Origin: Lachnospiraceae bacterium
GTDB taxonomy: Bacteria > Bacillota > Clostridia > Lachnospirales > Lachnospiraceae
Length of the DNA: 64,000 bases
Direction: 5' to 3'
Assembly: GCA_014804385.1 (NCBI GenBank)
Contig: JAAUZW010000033.1
Span: 14,747-78,746 of the forward strand
Positions within the stretch are counted from its first letter, which is position 1, and each line of letters starts with the position of its first letter. A model generated the notes under the pieces. That model was not told where the DNA came from. It worked only from the letters and a program-made list of their open reading frames with translations, and searched no databases. Of this stretch, positions 34,391-43,724 are shown in pieces. The translations under genes and the position numbers were made by a program.

Positions 34391-35935
34391 TTATCGCTGT
34401 TCTAACGCAAGCTCCTGCATGATCTCCTCTATTGTGATCTTCGGGCATTTCATTGTTTTGCTAAGCATGCTGCTGACCTCTGCATATTGATCTGTAACAG
34501 TCATAACAACAGCATCTACTTCCGGCATTTCCTGTTCTGGAGCGTATATCTCCAGCCCTTGAATTTTCTTGCACGCCCTGTTATTTTTATCAATACCATA
34601 CACTACCCGGATATCGCTCCGCTCCAATTCATGCAACAGATGCCTCCCCAATTTTCCCATTCCATAAATTGCAATATGCTGATATCCGTATCTGTTAAAA
34701 TATTGAGAGACATTAACCTCATGCTCCTTCAAATACAACCAGTCATCCAGCAGTTGATCGTGCCTTCGTAGAATCTGAAAAGCTGTTTCCTTCTCCCTCA
34801 AAATCCTTTCCACTTCTGTCTCAAAAAACGCTTCCGCGTCCTTCTTTTCTTCCAGTAAAACTCCACTGCGCTCCTCGACAACCCTTTTTACCGCTTCCAG
34901 ATAGCCGTACCCATAAGTCTCATCCGGTTCCAGATACATGCCCTCTCCCCACTCATTCCATGCATTCAGAAACACAAATTCATGATCAAGAAGCATACTT
35001 TTTCGATATAACTTTTTTAAATACTCATAAAATTTTTCCGGACAGGCCCCTTCCATGATACTTCCCTTTTTTCCCCGCCTCGGCGTATCATCATAATCAA
35101 CCAGTCCACACAGATAGGTCGTTTTACTTTGTAATCTTTTCTCCAAGATTGCTTCCCAAATTCTATCATAAGACCATCTGAGCGGTTGTTGCGTCATCCG
35201 ATACTTTGTCATCACGTCTCTTTTGCTCTGCTGGGGCTGCTTTATGAAAGCCGCATCCGTCCCCGGCAGTTGTTCCTCTTCCATTCCAATCACATAAATA
35301 CCGGGCAAGCCATTCTCTTTCGCTCTTGTCTGAAAATACTGCATCATATCCCACAGGGAAGAAATAAACAACGGCTTATAAATAAGAAAAACCGGTTTAT
35401 CACTTATTTTGATATATCTGTCATCCCTAAAAAAAGGCAATAAGTATTGAAAATGCTCCTCCCAATCCTTTTCTCGCCCATAGCATTGCCCCAGCAGCAC
35501 TCCCTTTTCTTCCGGATTGCTCTGATTTTCTTCGCCCTTCAGCCAACTATCAGAATTTCCTATGTTCGCCCATGTTCTGACCCATGTCATATTAGCCCAA
35601 CAGAAACAAAACGGCATAGAAATATCTTTCCACCGCAACAGGTTCTCTGCGGGTTTTTCCAATACCTTTCGCCCCTTCGCAAACCAGTAGTGGTACATAC
35701 ACATCCCATCAATATGGTATTTATGCATGAGTTCCGCCTGCCATGCCATTGTATCATATTCAAGCAGATTATAATAATTATGATCAAGCGGTACTCTAGG
35801 CTGATTATGCTCCTCGTACAGCTTATCCGCCGCCTTTACGGCAGTCCACTCCGTATATCCCTCTCCCCACCACTGATCGTTTTCAGGAATCCTGTGAAAT
35901 TGAGGAAGATACATGGCAATTGTTTTTGGTCTCAT
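34391..35935 (-). CDS. WbsX-like glycan protein with C-terminal Rossmann module
   Basis: A 514-residue cytoplasmic protein. The first 370 residues are WbsX-type (GH99-like fold): TIAMYLPQFHRIPENDQWWG, GYTEWTAVKAADKLYEEHNQ, PRVPLDHNYYNLL, YHYWFAKGRKVLEKP and FLNAWNEWGEGMYLEPD. This family is found in O-antigen and capsule loci and its reaction is not settled. A helical stretch with LLDDWLYLKEHEVNVSQYF then leads to a Rossmann-like unit from about 418: HIAIYGMGKLGRHLLHELER, IRVVYGIDKNNRACK, VDAVVMTVTDQYAEV, KCPKITIEEIMQE. Start ATG with AGGAG upstream. Confidence 0.82.
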   Translation of the reverse strand: MRPKTIAMYLPQFHRIPENDQWWGEGYTEWTAVKAADKLYEEHNQPRVPLDHNYYNLLEYDTMAWQAELMHKYHIDGMCMYHYWFAKGRKVLEKPAENLLRWKDISMPFCFCWANMTWVRTWANIGNSDSWLKGEENQSNPEEKGVLLGQCYGREKDWEEHFQYLLPFFRDDRYIKISDKPVFLIYKPLFISSLWDMMQYFQTRAKENGLPGIYVIGMEEEQLPGTDAAFIKQPQQSKRDVMTKYRMTQQPLRWSYDRIWEAILEKRLQSKTTYLCGLVDYDDTPRRGKKGSIMEGACPEKFYEYLKKLYRKSMLLDHEFVFLNAWNEWGEGMYLEPDETYGYGYLEAVKRVVEERSGVLLEEKKDAEAFFETEVERILREKETAFQILRRHDQLLDDWLYLKEHEVNVSQYFNRYGYQHIAIYGMGKLGRHLLHELERSDIRVVYGIDKNNRACKKIQGLEIYAPEQEMPEVDAVVMTVTDQYAEVSSMLSKTMKCPKITIEEIMQELALEQR

Positions 35936-35950
35936 ATGTATTTCTCCTAA

Positions 35951-37546
35951 CTAATAAATTTTTTCCCTGGCTACTCCCATCTGCACACACATATCCGTTA
36001 CTTCTCTCTTTATTCTGCCATTCCTTATCGCAACAAACAGAACGTCAAAATCAAGACTCTCTATGCACGCAGGCGCCTCTATTTCTCTTCCAAAAATGCG
36101 CGGAAACTGCTTATAATTTTGATCTGTCCACGCCACAATGTCCACCTGTGAGGCAAGGTTTTCATAAAAATATTTTCCATAGTTCCCGGCTCCATACAAC
36201 AGAACCCGCTTTCCTTTCAAATATCTGCCATAAATATCAAACTCTTCATAAATGCCAGTCTCTGCGGCATAAAGCGACGTTTTTGCCCGCTCCCGCACAT
36301 CACGCTCCGCCCATCCGTAATGAATATTCTGAAAATCTATCTCCCAGAGAAAATCCTCACATTCGGCAGATTGATACAGGCTTTCCACTTCTTTCATCAA
36401 ACGTTCTCTGAATTCATAAAAAATATATACTGTCTGCGCTAATGCACTTTCATCCATCAAATAAGTAAAATGATATTTCATCCTCTGACGAGCTGCCTGA
36501 TTCAACGTCAACTCTTTTCCATCAAAATCAAAATAATCTAACAGATTATGCTGACAGCCGCTGTCCATGCCGATATGATACAGTTCCATTCCCTGATCGC
36601 CGGTCAAAAACAAAAAGCTTCCGTCCGTCAGGCTGTATGCCTTATGAAAACTATTTTCCCTAATCTTCTGAGCCGCATACGCATTTCTCGCAAATGCGTA
36701 TTTTCTTTGGGGCAACAGCAAATCCTTTCGTTCCAGTTTATGCTCCGGCAAACCGAGCATCTGCATGACCAGATCCTTTATGTCTGTTGTGGAGACCAGA
36801 GCATCTATCTCTTCCGCATCAAAACGACTGTCGTAGATGAAAAGCGGCGTATGTATCAACGATTCATAGGGTTCAATCGCATGCGTCAGACCATTATGCT
36901 TTCCATGCGCAAAAACCTCATCCCCATGATCCCCATAAAAAACGACCGTCGTGGATTCCAGCAGTTGCTTTTGCTCCAAAAGATCCATGATATCCCCGGC
37001 CGCAGAATCCATACCCCGATATCCGCTTTCCCATCGCTCTAACCCTGTCTGTCCTTCCACATTTTCCATAAAACGGTTAAAGCTTACATTACTGATATAG
37101 TTACAAGTCCATATCGCAAAAGGACTTTCTTTTGTCATCGCTTTTTCTATTGTCTGCAGATATTGCTCATAAGATGCTACTACATCCATTTCCGTCTCAT
37201 ATCCGATAAAATAGTTTTCATTTCCTCCAACAAAACTCCCCGAGTCATCCTGCGGATACCCCAGCGCCCATACTTGGTATCCTTTCTTTTTTAATTCATC
37301 CAGAAACGACTCCGAACCGCAGTGCTTCTTTAGTTTCTCATTCAGGTAGCTACATGATTCGTACTGCAACACACTCCCATATGCCAAATCAGAACATATC
37401 ATTATAGTTGAGGTTGCAGTTGCAAAATATTTTGTAAAAAAAAGAGAATTATGTTCCCACTGGCGCAATGTCGGCCATAGCTGTGCATTTATTTTATAAT
37501 TTGTGTAGTTAAGGCTCTCCAAATGAATCAATACCAAATTTCTCAT
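35951..37546 (-). CDS. Soluble sulfatase/alkaline-phosphatase-fold protein with C-terminal Rossmann module
   Basis: A 531-residue protein of the sulfatase-like superfamily, which includes phosphoglycerol and phosphoethanolamine transferases. Metal-site motifs are NLVLIHLESLNYTN at the N-terminus, FATATSTIMICSDL (likely Ser/Thr nucleophile region), VFYGDHGDEVFAHGKHNG and HTPLFIYDSRFD. Unlike LtaS-type transferases it has no membrane helices and no signal peptide, so it acts in the cytoplasm. From about 447 a Rossmann-like module follows: KRVLLYGAGNYGKYFYENLA, DIVAWTDQNYKQF and FDVLFVAIRNGRI. It may transfer or hydrolyse a phosphate or phosphonate ester; that is inference. Confidence 0.75.
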   Translation of the reverse strand: MRNLVLIHLESLNYTNYKINAQLWPTLRQWEHNSLFFTKYFATATSTIMICSDLAYGSVLQYESCSYLNEKLKKHCGSESFLDELKKKGYQVWALGYPQDDSGSFVGGNENYFIGYETEMDVVASYEQYLQTIEKAMTKESPFAIWTCNYISNVSFNRFMENVEGQTGLERWESGYRGMDSAAGDIMDLLEQKQLLESTTVVFYGDHGDEVFAHGKHNGLTHAIEPYESLIHTPLFIYDSRFDAEEIDALVSTTDIKDLVMQMLGLPEHKLERKDLLLPQRKYAFARNAYAAQKIRENSFHKAYSLTDGSFLFLTGDQGMELYHIGMDSGCQHNLLDYFDFDGKELTLNQAARQRMKYHFTYLMDESALAQTVYIFYEFRERLMKEVESLYQSAECEDFLWEIDFQNIHYGWAERDVRERAKTSLYAAETGIYEEFDIYGRYLKGKRVLLYGAGNYGKYFYENLASQVDIVAWTDQNYKQFPRIFGREIEAPACIESLDFDVLFVAIRNGRIKREVTDMCVQMGVAREKIY

Positions 37547-37564
37547 TTTTGCATCCTTTTTCCA

Positions 37565-38521
37565 TTAAATCCAAAATTTTTCCTCTGGTTCCTTCAAGTC
37601 AATATCTGTTAAATCCGTTCTATTCTTTAACATCTGATATATATATGCCGCATAATTAATATCATGAATGGACAGGCCTATATTGTACACCAGTATCCTC
37701 TCACGGTCATTTTCTCTCCCAGCTGTCCTGCCGTTTATTGCGTCGCTCACTTCCGCAAAGCTTTTGAATTTTTCAAAATTTTTAAAATGATGTACATGAG
37801 CATAATCGTCTGCATACACTTTGTCAAAAAACAGATCACAGTTTGAAAATCCCCTCGTATGAATCGGAACCACCAGAACTCCCTCATCAAGGCACGCATC
37901 GTCACAAATATCCTGTTCCAGATATGTGGCTGCCGAAATAACCACATCCGCCCCCTTCACCAACGTTCTGCTGTCATCGACGTACTCAAAATCAAGATTC
38001 ACATATCCGGAAAACCTCTGGACAAATAATTGCTCCTGTCCCTTATATTTCAACAGCTTAACTTTGATCTCTCTCTTCGGGAATATTCCTGCCAACGCTA
38101 ATAAAGTCGCTCTGGCTGTATTTCCAAGCCCCATCATCCCGATTACCGAAAAGTCTTTCTTTGCAAACGTCATCACAGAATGAGCTGCAACAGCCCCCGT
38201 ACGCATTGCCGTGATCCAGTCGGCATCCATCAATGCCAAAAAATCGCCAGAATCCGCGTCAAACAATAACAGCCTGCTGTCCAAACTTGGGGTCCGTCCC
38301 GGATACCGGGTAACAATTTTTACGCCCCCTACCCTCCCCATCTCAGAATGTGAAATAATACACGGCATTACATTGCAGAAAGCGCCTTCAAAGGGCTTCA
38401 TGCTAATTTTAGCCGGTAATAGTGCCTCCTTTTTCCTGACTATCATCTCCTCCACCCACTGATAACAAATTTCCGGTGTGAGACCCAATTCCTGTATATT
38501 GTCAAATGTGATCAGCTTCAT
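37565..38521 (-). CDS. Ornithine cyclodeaminase/mu-crystallin family protein
   Basis: A 318-residue NAD(P)-dependent protein. Family marks: MPCIISHSEMGRVGGVKIVTRY (substrate Arg/Lys), LALMDADWITAMRTGAVAAH, and the nucleotide fold VIGMMGLGNTARATLLALAG. This superfamily includes ornithine cyclodeaminase, alanine dehydrogenase and amino-acid synthases such as SbnB. In glycan loci members may make an unusual amino acid or imine for decoration. It lies seven bases downstream of the interrupted nucleotidyltransferase-aminotransferase gene, so the two may share a pathway. Exact reaction unknown. Confidence 0.8.
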   Translation of the reverse strand: MKLITFDNIQELGLTPEICYQWVEEMIVRKKEALLPAKISMKPFEGAFCNVMPCIISHSEMGRVGGVKIVTRYPGRTPSLDSRLLLFDADSGDFLALMDADWITAMRTGAVAAHSVMTFAKKDFSVIGMMGLGNTARATLLALAGIFPKREIKVKLLKYKGQEQLFVQRFSGYVNLDFEYVDDSRTLVKGADVVISAATYLEQDICDDACLDEGVLVVPIHTRGFSNCDLFFDKVYADDYAHVHHFKNFEKFKSFAEVSDAINGRTAGRENDRERILVYNIGLSIHDINYAAYIYQMLKNRTDLTDIDLKEPEEKFWI

Positions 38522-38527
38522 AAATGA

Positions 38528-40348
38528 TTACCCCGCCTTCTTGCTAAGCTCCTTTTTCAATGCTTGAATCAGCCTGTCATTATCTTGTTCATTTCTTATC
38601 GCCAGTCTCAAATACTTTCCTCCTGGTATCTTCTCCGATAAATCCTTCACAAACAAATTATACTTTATAAGCATTGTTCTGGCTATCTCACCCGCCATAA
38701 CGTCTCCCGTCAGTTCGATCATGACATAATTGGCTTGTGACGGAATAACACGAATTCCATCTATCCCATCCAGTTGTTTCTGAAACCTAGTACGTTCCGC
38801 CCGAAGTAGCTTTAGGGCTTCCTCATAGTCTCGCCTGTATTTTTCCTCTATCTGCATATAAAATTCTGCAAAAGAATTGATATTCCAGATAGCCACATCC
38901 TTTTTCAATCGCTCAATCCTGACGGTATCTCCAGAGGCCAGAATGCCGAGCCGCAACCCCGGTACTCCATATGATTTGGAGATACTTTTTATCACATACA
39001 AATGCTTATTCGCATCCAGAATGTCTTGACTAATCAAAGAACTATCCAACTCATCCGAAAAATCCAGAAAGGACTCATCTACCACAAGAGAGATCCCTTT
39101 CCGTCCCGTCCACTCAATCAATTTCCGTATACCGTCTACAGGAATGTAGCTGCCGGACGGATTGTCCGGATTAACAATGATCAAATTTTGAATATTCTTG
39201 TCCTAAAAAAAATCTATCAATTCCTCAGCGGTGTATTTATAATCAGAATTATCAGGTACAAATGCAATGGAATCTTCCTTTCTGTAACGGTTCGGATATT
39301 CTTCGAAAGTCGGCCTCGTAAATCCCGTTTCCCCACTCAATTCTTCCATAAGAGCTTTGATCAGTTCAGCCGCCCCGTTACCCACTACAATATTTTCTTG
39401 AAAAACTCCAAAATTCTTAGCCGCAAGCAGTGAATTTACCCTCATACCGGACGGGTACTGAGTCAACAATTTCTCAAAACTTGCCTTTATCTCATCCATT
39501 AATTTCTGAGGTGGAAAATACGGATTTACGAGATAGCAAAAATCAACCAATTTAGGATATCGCCAATATCCTCCATAGCGGGCTTTTATTAACGATACTT
39601 TCTCCTCTTCATCCGGCGAAAACATGGAAGAAGCAATATCCAGATCCTGTATATCGTCAATCTCATACCACAGCTGTCCATCCAGCCTCTTCGCTTTAAT
39701 TTCCGGGTCATCCAGCATGGTTATAACCCGCAAAACCTGTTCGTAATACTCGTTATTACCCAGCGCTACGGAATATGCTTCTAAAAAAGGAACATAGTGT
39801 GTCTTCGAAAAATGCTGGCTGAACTTATAGATATTAACCGTTTTATAATAGTCATGAATATCTTCAAAAACGAATTTTTTCCCCGGAACGAACGCCTCTA
39901 TCGTATCATCCTCACTTATTTTTATGCATGTACCGTCCATCCAGCTCTCGTATTTGTCAACTAATGCCAGTGTCTCGCGGGGGTCTTCCACTAATACATC
40001 GAGAACACTATCCTCAAAAATAAGATCCGACTCCAGTAATATCGTATCTTCCTTGAGTAAATACTCTTTTGCAAGCATCAGAGAATAGATATTATTCGTC
40101 TTATCATAGACCGGGTTATTAACAAAGGAAATCGGCGTAGAGATATTCAATGTCTGTATGTAATCAATCAGTTTCTGTCCCTGATATCCGACTACAATTA
40201 CGATCCGGGATAAATGAAGCTTCTCCAATTGATGGAGCATTCTGTCAATCAGCGTTACATTGTTTACCTTCACCATACACTTCGTATTATCACGGGTCAG
40301 ATCTTTTAATCGTTTTCCCATCCCTGCTGCCAAAATAATCGCCTGCAT
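38528..40348 (-). pseudogene. LicC-like nucleotidyltransferase fused to PLP aminotransferase, interrupted by an in-frame amber codon
   Basis: Read through, the gene encodes 606 residues. Residues 1-235: nucleotidyltransferase (IILAAGMGKRLKDLTRDNTK, SLMLAKEYLLKEDTILLESD, YEIDDIQDLDIASSM), LicC-like. The rest is a fold-type I aminotransferase of the HisC/CobD kind: YPSGMRVNSLLAAKNF, IVVGNGAAELIKALMEEL, VNPDNPSGSYIP, SLVVDESFLDFSDE and the PLP lysine region YVIKSISKSYGVPGLRLG. At 39205-39203 a TAG follows two Phe codons inside the aminotransferase, next to an eight-base T run (minus strand); both sides are in the same frame, so a single substitution (for example AAG to TAG) explains it. Without readthrough the product ends before the PLP lysine. 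Intact relatives would join a cytidylyl group to an amine phosphate; substrate unknown. Confidence 0.8.
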
Positions 40349-40388
40349 ACAAAACCCACCTCTCTACCGAAAAATACGTTTTCCCACA

Positions 40389-41243
40389 TCATCCCAGCTT
40401 TCCTTCCATCAATGCCTGATAAAAACTGTCAATATCTCCCCTCAAAAATCTCTTCTTATAGGACAGCTTGTGTACCGGCGTATTGCCTCTCAAGATCTCC
40501 CAATCCCGCTCTTTAAATTCCCGCCCTAGTCGTCTCCAAAGAATATGCGGTGTGCTGTTATTGAAATAGGGAATTTCATTAAAAATCCTTTTACATTCCG
40601 CATCCGCGTCTATCAGTCGGGATATCATGATATGCAAAACAAAATAATTATGAATATCTGTCTCCTGTTCCCAGAAGTCATACAGCATATTACGCACGGC
40701 ATGCATCAAGCGATTTGTTTTTTCAGCACACAACCACCAGCTCGACATTTTGATCACCAGTTTTTCCGTGATCGAATCCTGAAACAGAAACATCTCGCCG
40801 CTTACCATATATTCCGGAACAGGTCCGCTGCAGAAAACAGTTGCATCCACCCAGCAACCGCCATATGTGCAAAGCAATTCGACACGAATAATATCCGACA
40901 AATGTGTTGTTGTTATGTAGCCCTGCTCATATTTGTCCCAAATAAACCTCGGTAAACTCACATATTCTCTCAAATTTTTATCTGTCAATAAAATAATATC
41001 ATATCCCTGCGGCACATTTTTGCAAACAGATTCGTAACATTTTCGTACCAATGCAGGCGCATTCTCCATTCCCTGCATCCAGAATATCCAAATTGTCTTG
41101 TTTTGCTTTACCGAATTTACATTCTGTATATCTGCTATCGCAAATGTCTTCTCATTGATATATTTGTCCAGATATCGATAAACTTTACTGAATTCCAATT
41201 CCTTTTCAATCTGATCTTTATATAAAAACTGTTCTAAATCCAT
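40389..41243 (-). CDS. GT32-like capsular polysaccharide glycosyltransferase
   Basis: A 284-residue cytoplasmic glycosyltransferase of the Caps_synth/GT32 type. Motifs: KTIWIFWMQGMENAPALVRK, the donor-site block HLSDIIRVELLCTYGGCWVD with its D-x-x-R and the metal DxD-type site WVDATVF, and FLFQDSITEKLVIKMSSWWL. Such enzymes add hexoses or hexosamines to capsule repeats. ATG 41243 is chosen because AAGGAG lies six bases upstream; an ATG at 41264 overlaps the stop of the upstream gene (ATGA) and is an alternative that would add seven residues. Confidence 0.85.
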   Translation of the reverse strand: MDLEQFLYKDQIEKELEFSKVYRYLDKYINEKTFAIADIQNVNSVKQNKTIWIFWMQGMENAPALVRKCYESVCKNVPQGYDIILLTDKNLREYVSLPRFIWDKYEQGYITTTHLSDIIRVELLCTYGGCWVDATVFCSGPVPEYMVSGEMFLFQDSITEKLVIKMSSWWLCAEKTNRLMHAVRNMLYDFWEQETDIHNYFVLHIMISRLIDADAECKRIFNEIPYFNNSTPHILWRRLGREFKERDWEILRGNTPVHKLSYKKRFLRGDIDSFYQALMEGKLG

Positions 41244-41260
41244 TTGCAGCTCCTTGCAGG

Positions 41261-42790
41261 TCATATGCTATAACTTTCAAATATAACATCCTCTAAACTC
41301 ACAACCGGTATTTCCGTTAACTTCGCCAGCATCTTTTGAATATTTGCGTGATCAAAAATAGCTGTGTTCACAATCGCATCTACACACGGTAATTCTCCGA
41401 CAGGCTGTCGCACCTCAATCCCCATATAGGGATTTATCTTGTTTCTGTCAATTCCATATACAATAGTAATATCGGTTGCCTGTAATTCTCTTATAACATG
41501 CCTGCCACATATAGCCATCCCATATATTGCAATAGAGCGATACCCTTTCGCTGCCAGATAATCGGCAATGCTCTTTCTTTCCTGCTTCAGTATCAGCCAC
41601 TGATCCATCATGTCGCGATATCGTTTATCACGGTTTCCCGCTTTCTGCGGTTCTGTCATCTGCTGATGCTCATATTCGTAGAACAAAACTTCTTCTATGG
41701 AAAACATGGGACAGGATAATGTGACAGAAAGGCTGTCCCTGATTTCCAGAAAATCAAAAATCGGCGTAATCACAACTGCATCCACCATTTCCAATGCTTC
41801 ATCCGGATGTAAAACCGGTACTCCCCATTTTGCTTTTTGGGGACTTCTGTCAATACCATATTTAACCGTTATCCCACTGTTCTGCAGCTCGTCATAAAGC
41901 CGCTGCCCCATATTATGAACGCCGTATATTGCAATGGTCTTTATCTTCTTATGAGCAAAGAACAAACTCAAGCTGATACCCTGTTGTTTCAACATCAGCC
42001 ATCGATTCATAAATTCATACATAAAATGCTCTTTCTTCTTCTGTACAAAGAGCTGCTTAACTTCTCTGCCATAGGGAAATCCGGTGCGGGGAAAATGTTT
42101 CCCGATCACTTCAAAGTACTCTTTCCAATGTATCTTCTGATATTTAGTCTGAAAAGTAATTCCGCTGATATCGTAATCTACCACAACAGCATTCAATTTT
42201 ATTATTTTTCTACCTGCATTTACCTGACGGCATATCCAGTCATAGTCCGCGCAGGTCGTATATCGTTCATCAAACCCCTCTGTCAAGGTATCTTTTGCCG
42301 CAAAAATCACCTGATGGCAAACACTTTCTCCTTTTTTCAAATTGTTCAGCAGATCCTCTCCAACCGGATATATATGTCTGGACAGTCCGTTTTCCCTTTT
42401 GAACGCTACATCACCGATTATGACATCTGTCCCATCCGCTATTTCTGCTGCTCTTTGGAGTATATCCGCACTGTGAAACTCGTCCCCCGCATTCAAAAAC
42501 AGGAGAAAATCACCTTGCGCACGCTGAACTCCTTTATTCATGGCATTAAAGACACCGTCATCCGGCTCAGAGCGCCACTGTACTCTTGCATCTATCCCGG
42601 CATATTCCTGTATGACAGCCACCGTTCCATCCGTAGACGCGCCATCCACAATAATATATTCAAAATTTTCATAATCCTGCCTTAGCACAGATTCCATCGT
42701 CGGACGGATTACCTTTTCCGCATTAAAGCAAACCGTAATAATGCTGAATTTAACACTTTTCCCCAATTTCACTGCTTCAGTATCCCCCAT
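41261..42790 (-). CDS. GT2 glycosyltransferase with two tandem C-terminal Rossmann modules
   Basis: A 509-residue cytoplasmic protein. Residues about 12-240 are GT2: FSIITVCFNAEKVIRPTMES, EYIIVDGASTDGTVAVIQEY, DDGVFNAMNKGVQRAQGDFL, FLNAGDEFHSADIL. Then two copies of the helix-plus-Rossmann unit: first MNRWLMLKQQGISLSLFF with KTIAIYGVHNMGQRLYDELQ near 282 and ITVKYGIDRSPQKAKWGVPV; second MMDQWLILKQERKSIADYL with RSIAIYGMAICGRHVIRELQ near 417 and ITIVYGIDRNKINPYMG, each ending cP-x-[FV]S-[IL]E-[DE]V-[LI]-FE. The internal duplication is clear by eye. The start is uncertain; no strong ribosome site precedes 42790. Confidence 0.87.
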   Translation of the reverse strand: MGDTEAVKLGKSVKFSIITVCFNAEKVIRPTMESVLRQDYENFEYIIVDGASTDGTVAVIQEYAGIDARVQWRSEPDDGVFNAMNKGVQRAQGDFLLFLNAGDEFHSADILQRAAEIADGTDVIIGDVAFKRENGLSRHIYPVGEDLLNNLKKGESVCHQVIFAAKDTLTEGFDERYTTCADYDWICRQVNAGRKIIKLNAVVVDYDISGITFQTKYQKIHWKEYFEVIGKHFPRTGFPYGREVKQLFVQKKKEHFMYEFMNRWLMLKQQGISLSLFFAHKKIKTIAIYGVHNMGQRLYDELQNSGITVKYGIDRSPQKAKWGVPVLHPDEALEMVDAVVITPIFDFLEIRDSLSVTLSCPMFSIEEVLFYEYEHQQMTEPQKAGNRDKRYRDMMDQWLILKQERKSIADYLAAKGYRSIAIYGMAICGRHVIRELQATDITIVYGIDRNKINPYMGIEVRQPVGELPCVDAIVNTAIFDHANIQKMLAKLTEIPVVSLEDVIFESYSI

Positions 42791-42952
42791 ATAATGAAAT
42801 GATCAAATATCACGGTCTAACAAATGAAAACACATCACACCTGTACTCACTATTATGTGTAACCTCATCATAATTTGTAGGTATCCATATCATATTCGAC
42901 TTTTCCTTTGGAAATACACGAAAATTCCTGCTTTTTCGTTTTTTATTTTTAA

Positions 42953-43711
42953 TTAAATGGCTTTTGCCACAAAATAACTTGTCCAAGAAGCATACCCTGT
43001 CGCTCCAAGTGTGGCACAGTCCAGATTATCAATCAGCTCAAATCCCGATTCCTTTAAATAAAATTCCAATTCCGGTCTAAAAAAATATCTCATATGGTGC
43101 GTCTCGTTGATCGTTTTTGTACAGCCCGTTTCTTTCTCTATCACCAAAACCTCGTAACATACATCAACCACATTCGCCTTATCATGCATGACAGGTCTGG
43201 CTATCCTTACCAGCTTATATTTATCATCCTGTACTTCCTTAACACGGACTACTGGCGGATCGCTCAGCACACCCGGCCCGTACCACAGATCAAAGAGGAA
43301 AAGTCTGCCAGCATCCAGCGCCTTTCTTGCGCTTTGAAATGCACTCAGAATATCATCATTACTGTTCTGGTAACTCATCACATGAAAAAGAGAGATCACC
43401 GCATCATACTTCCCTCTGGGTTCATAAGTACGAATATCTGCCACCGAAAAATCAATATCCACCTTCATGTCCCTGCTGTTTTCCCTTGCAATGTCGATCA
43501 TAAGCGGACTCATATCTATCCCGGTACAGTCATATCCAAGTTTCGACAATTCTATATCATGCCGGCCTGTTCCACATCCGTAATTGATTACTTTCCCGAT
43601 GTTACTTCCGTACCGCCTCAGCAGTGTGTCCACCTGTCGGCTCTCCGCCGCATAGTCCTTATCTTGATAAAACGCGTTATAATAATATGCATAATTTTGA
43701 AATGCTTCCAT
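42953..43711 (-). CDS. Class I SAM-dependent methyltransferase
   Basis: A 252-residue methyltransferase: SAM site KVINYGCGTGRHDIELSKLG, acidic residue CTGIDMSPLMIDIA, motif II VDIDFSVADIRTYEPRG with YDAVISLFHVMSYQN. The target, sugar or amine, is unknown; position next to glycosyltransferases and a sugar aminotransferase favours O- or N-methylation of a sugar. The 5' half has a degenerate second copy at 46418-46811, part of a decayed tandem duplication. ATG 43711 is preceded by GAGGAATTTAAA. The 162-base gap after it (42791-42952) is AT-rich and shows nothing I can name. Confidence 0.88.
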   Translation of the reverse strand: MEAFQNYAYYYNAFYQDKDYAAESRQVDTLLRRYGSNIGKVINYGCGTGRHDIELSKLGYDCTGIDMSPLMIDIARENSRDMKVDIDFSVADIRTYEPRGKYDAVISLFHVMSYQNSNDDILSAFQSARKALDAGRLFLFDLWYGPGVLSDPPVVRVKEVQDDKYKLVRIARPVMHDKANVVDVCYEVLVIEKETGCTKTINETHHMRYFFRPELEFYLKESGFELIDNLDCATLGATGYASWTSYFVAKAI

Positions 43712-43724
43712 TTTAAATTCCTCT

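Noticed and set aside
41837..42685. 282-codon plus-strand frame opposite the GT2-tandem gene
   Set aside because: Shadow of a gene with clear GT2 and Rossmann motifs; no ribosome site or similarity on the plus strand.
42791..42952. Possible terminator at CGAAAA...TTTTCG near 42.92 kb
   Set aside because: On the coding strand of the neighbouring genes the T-rich part lies inside the stem and no T-tract follows.
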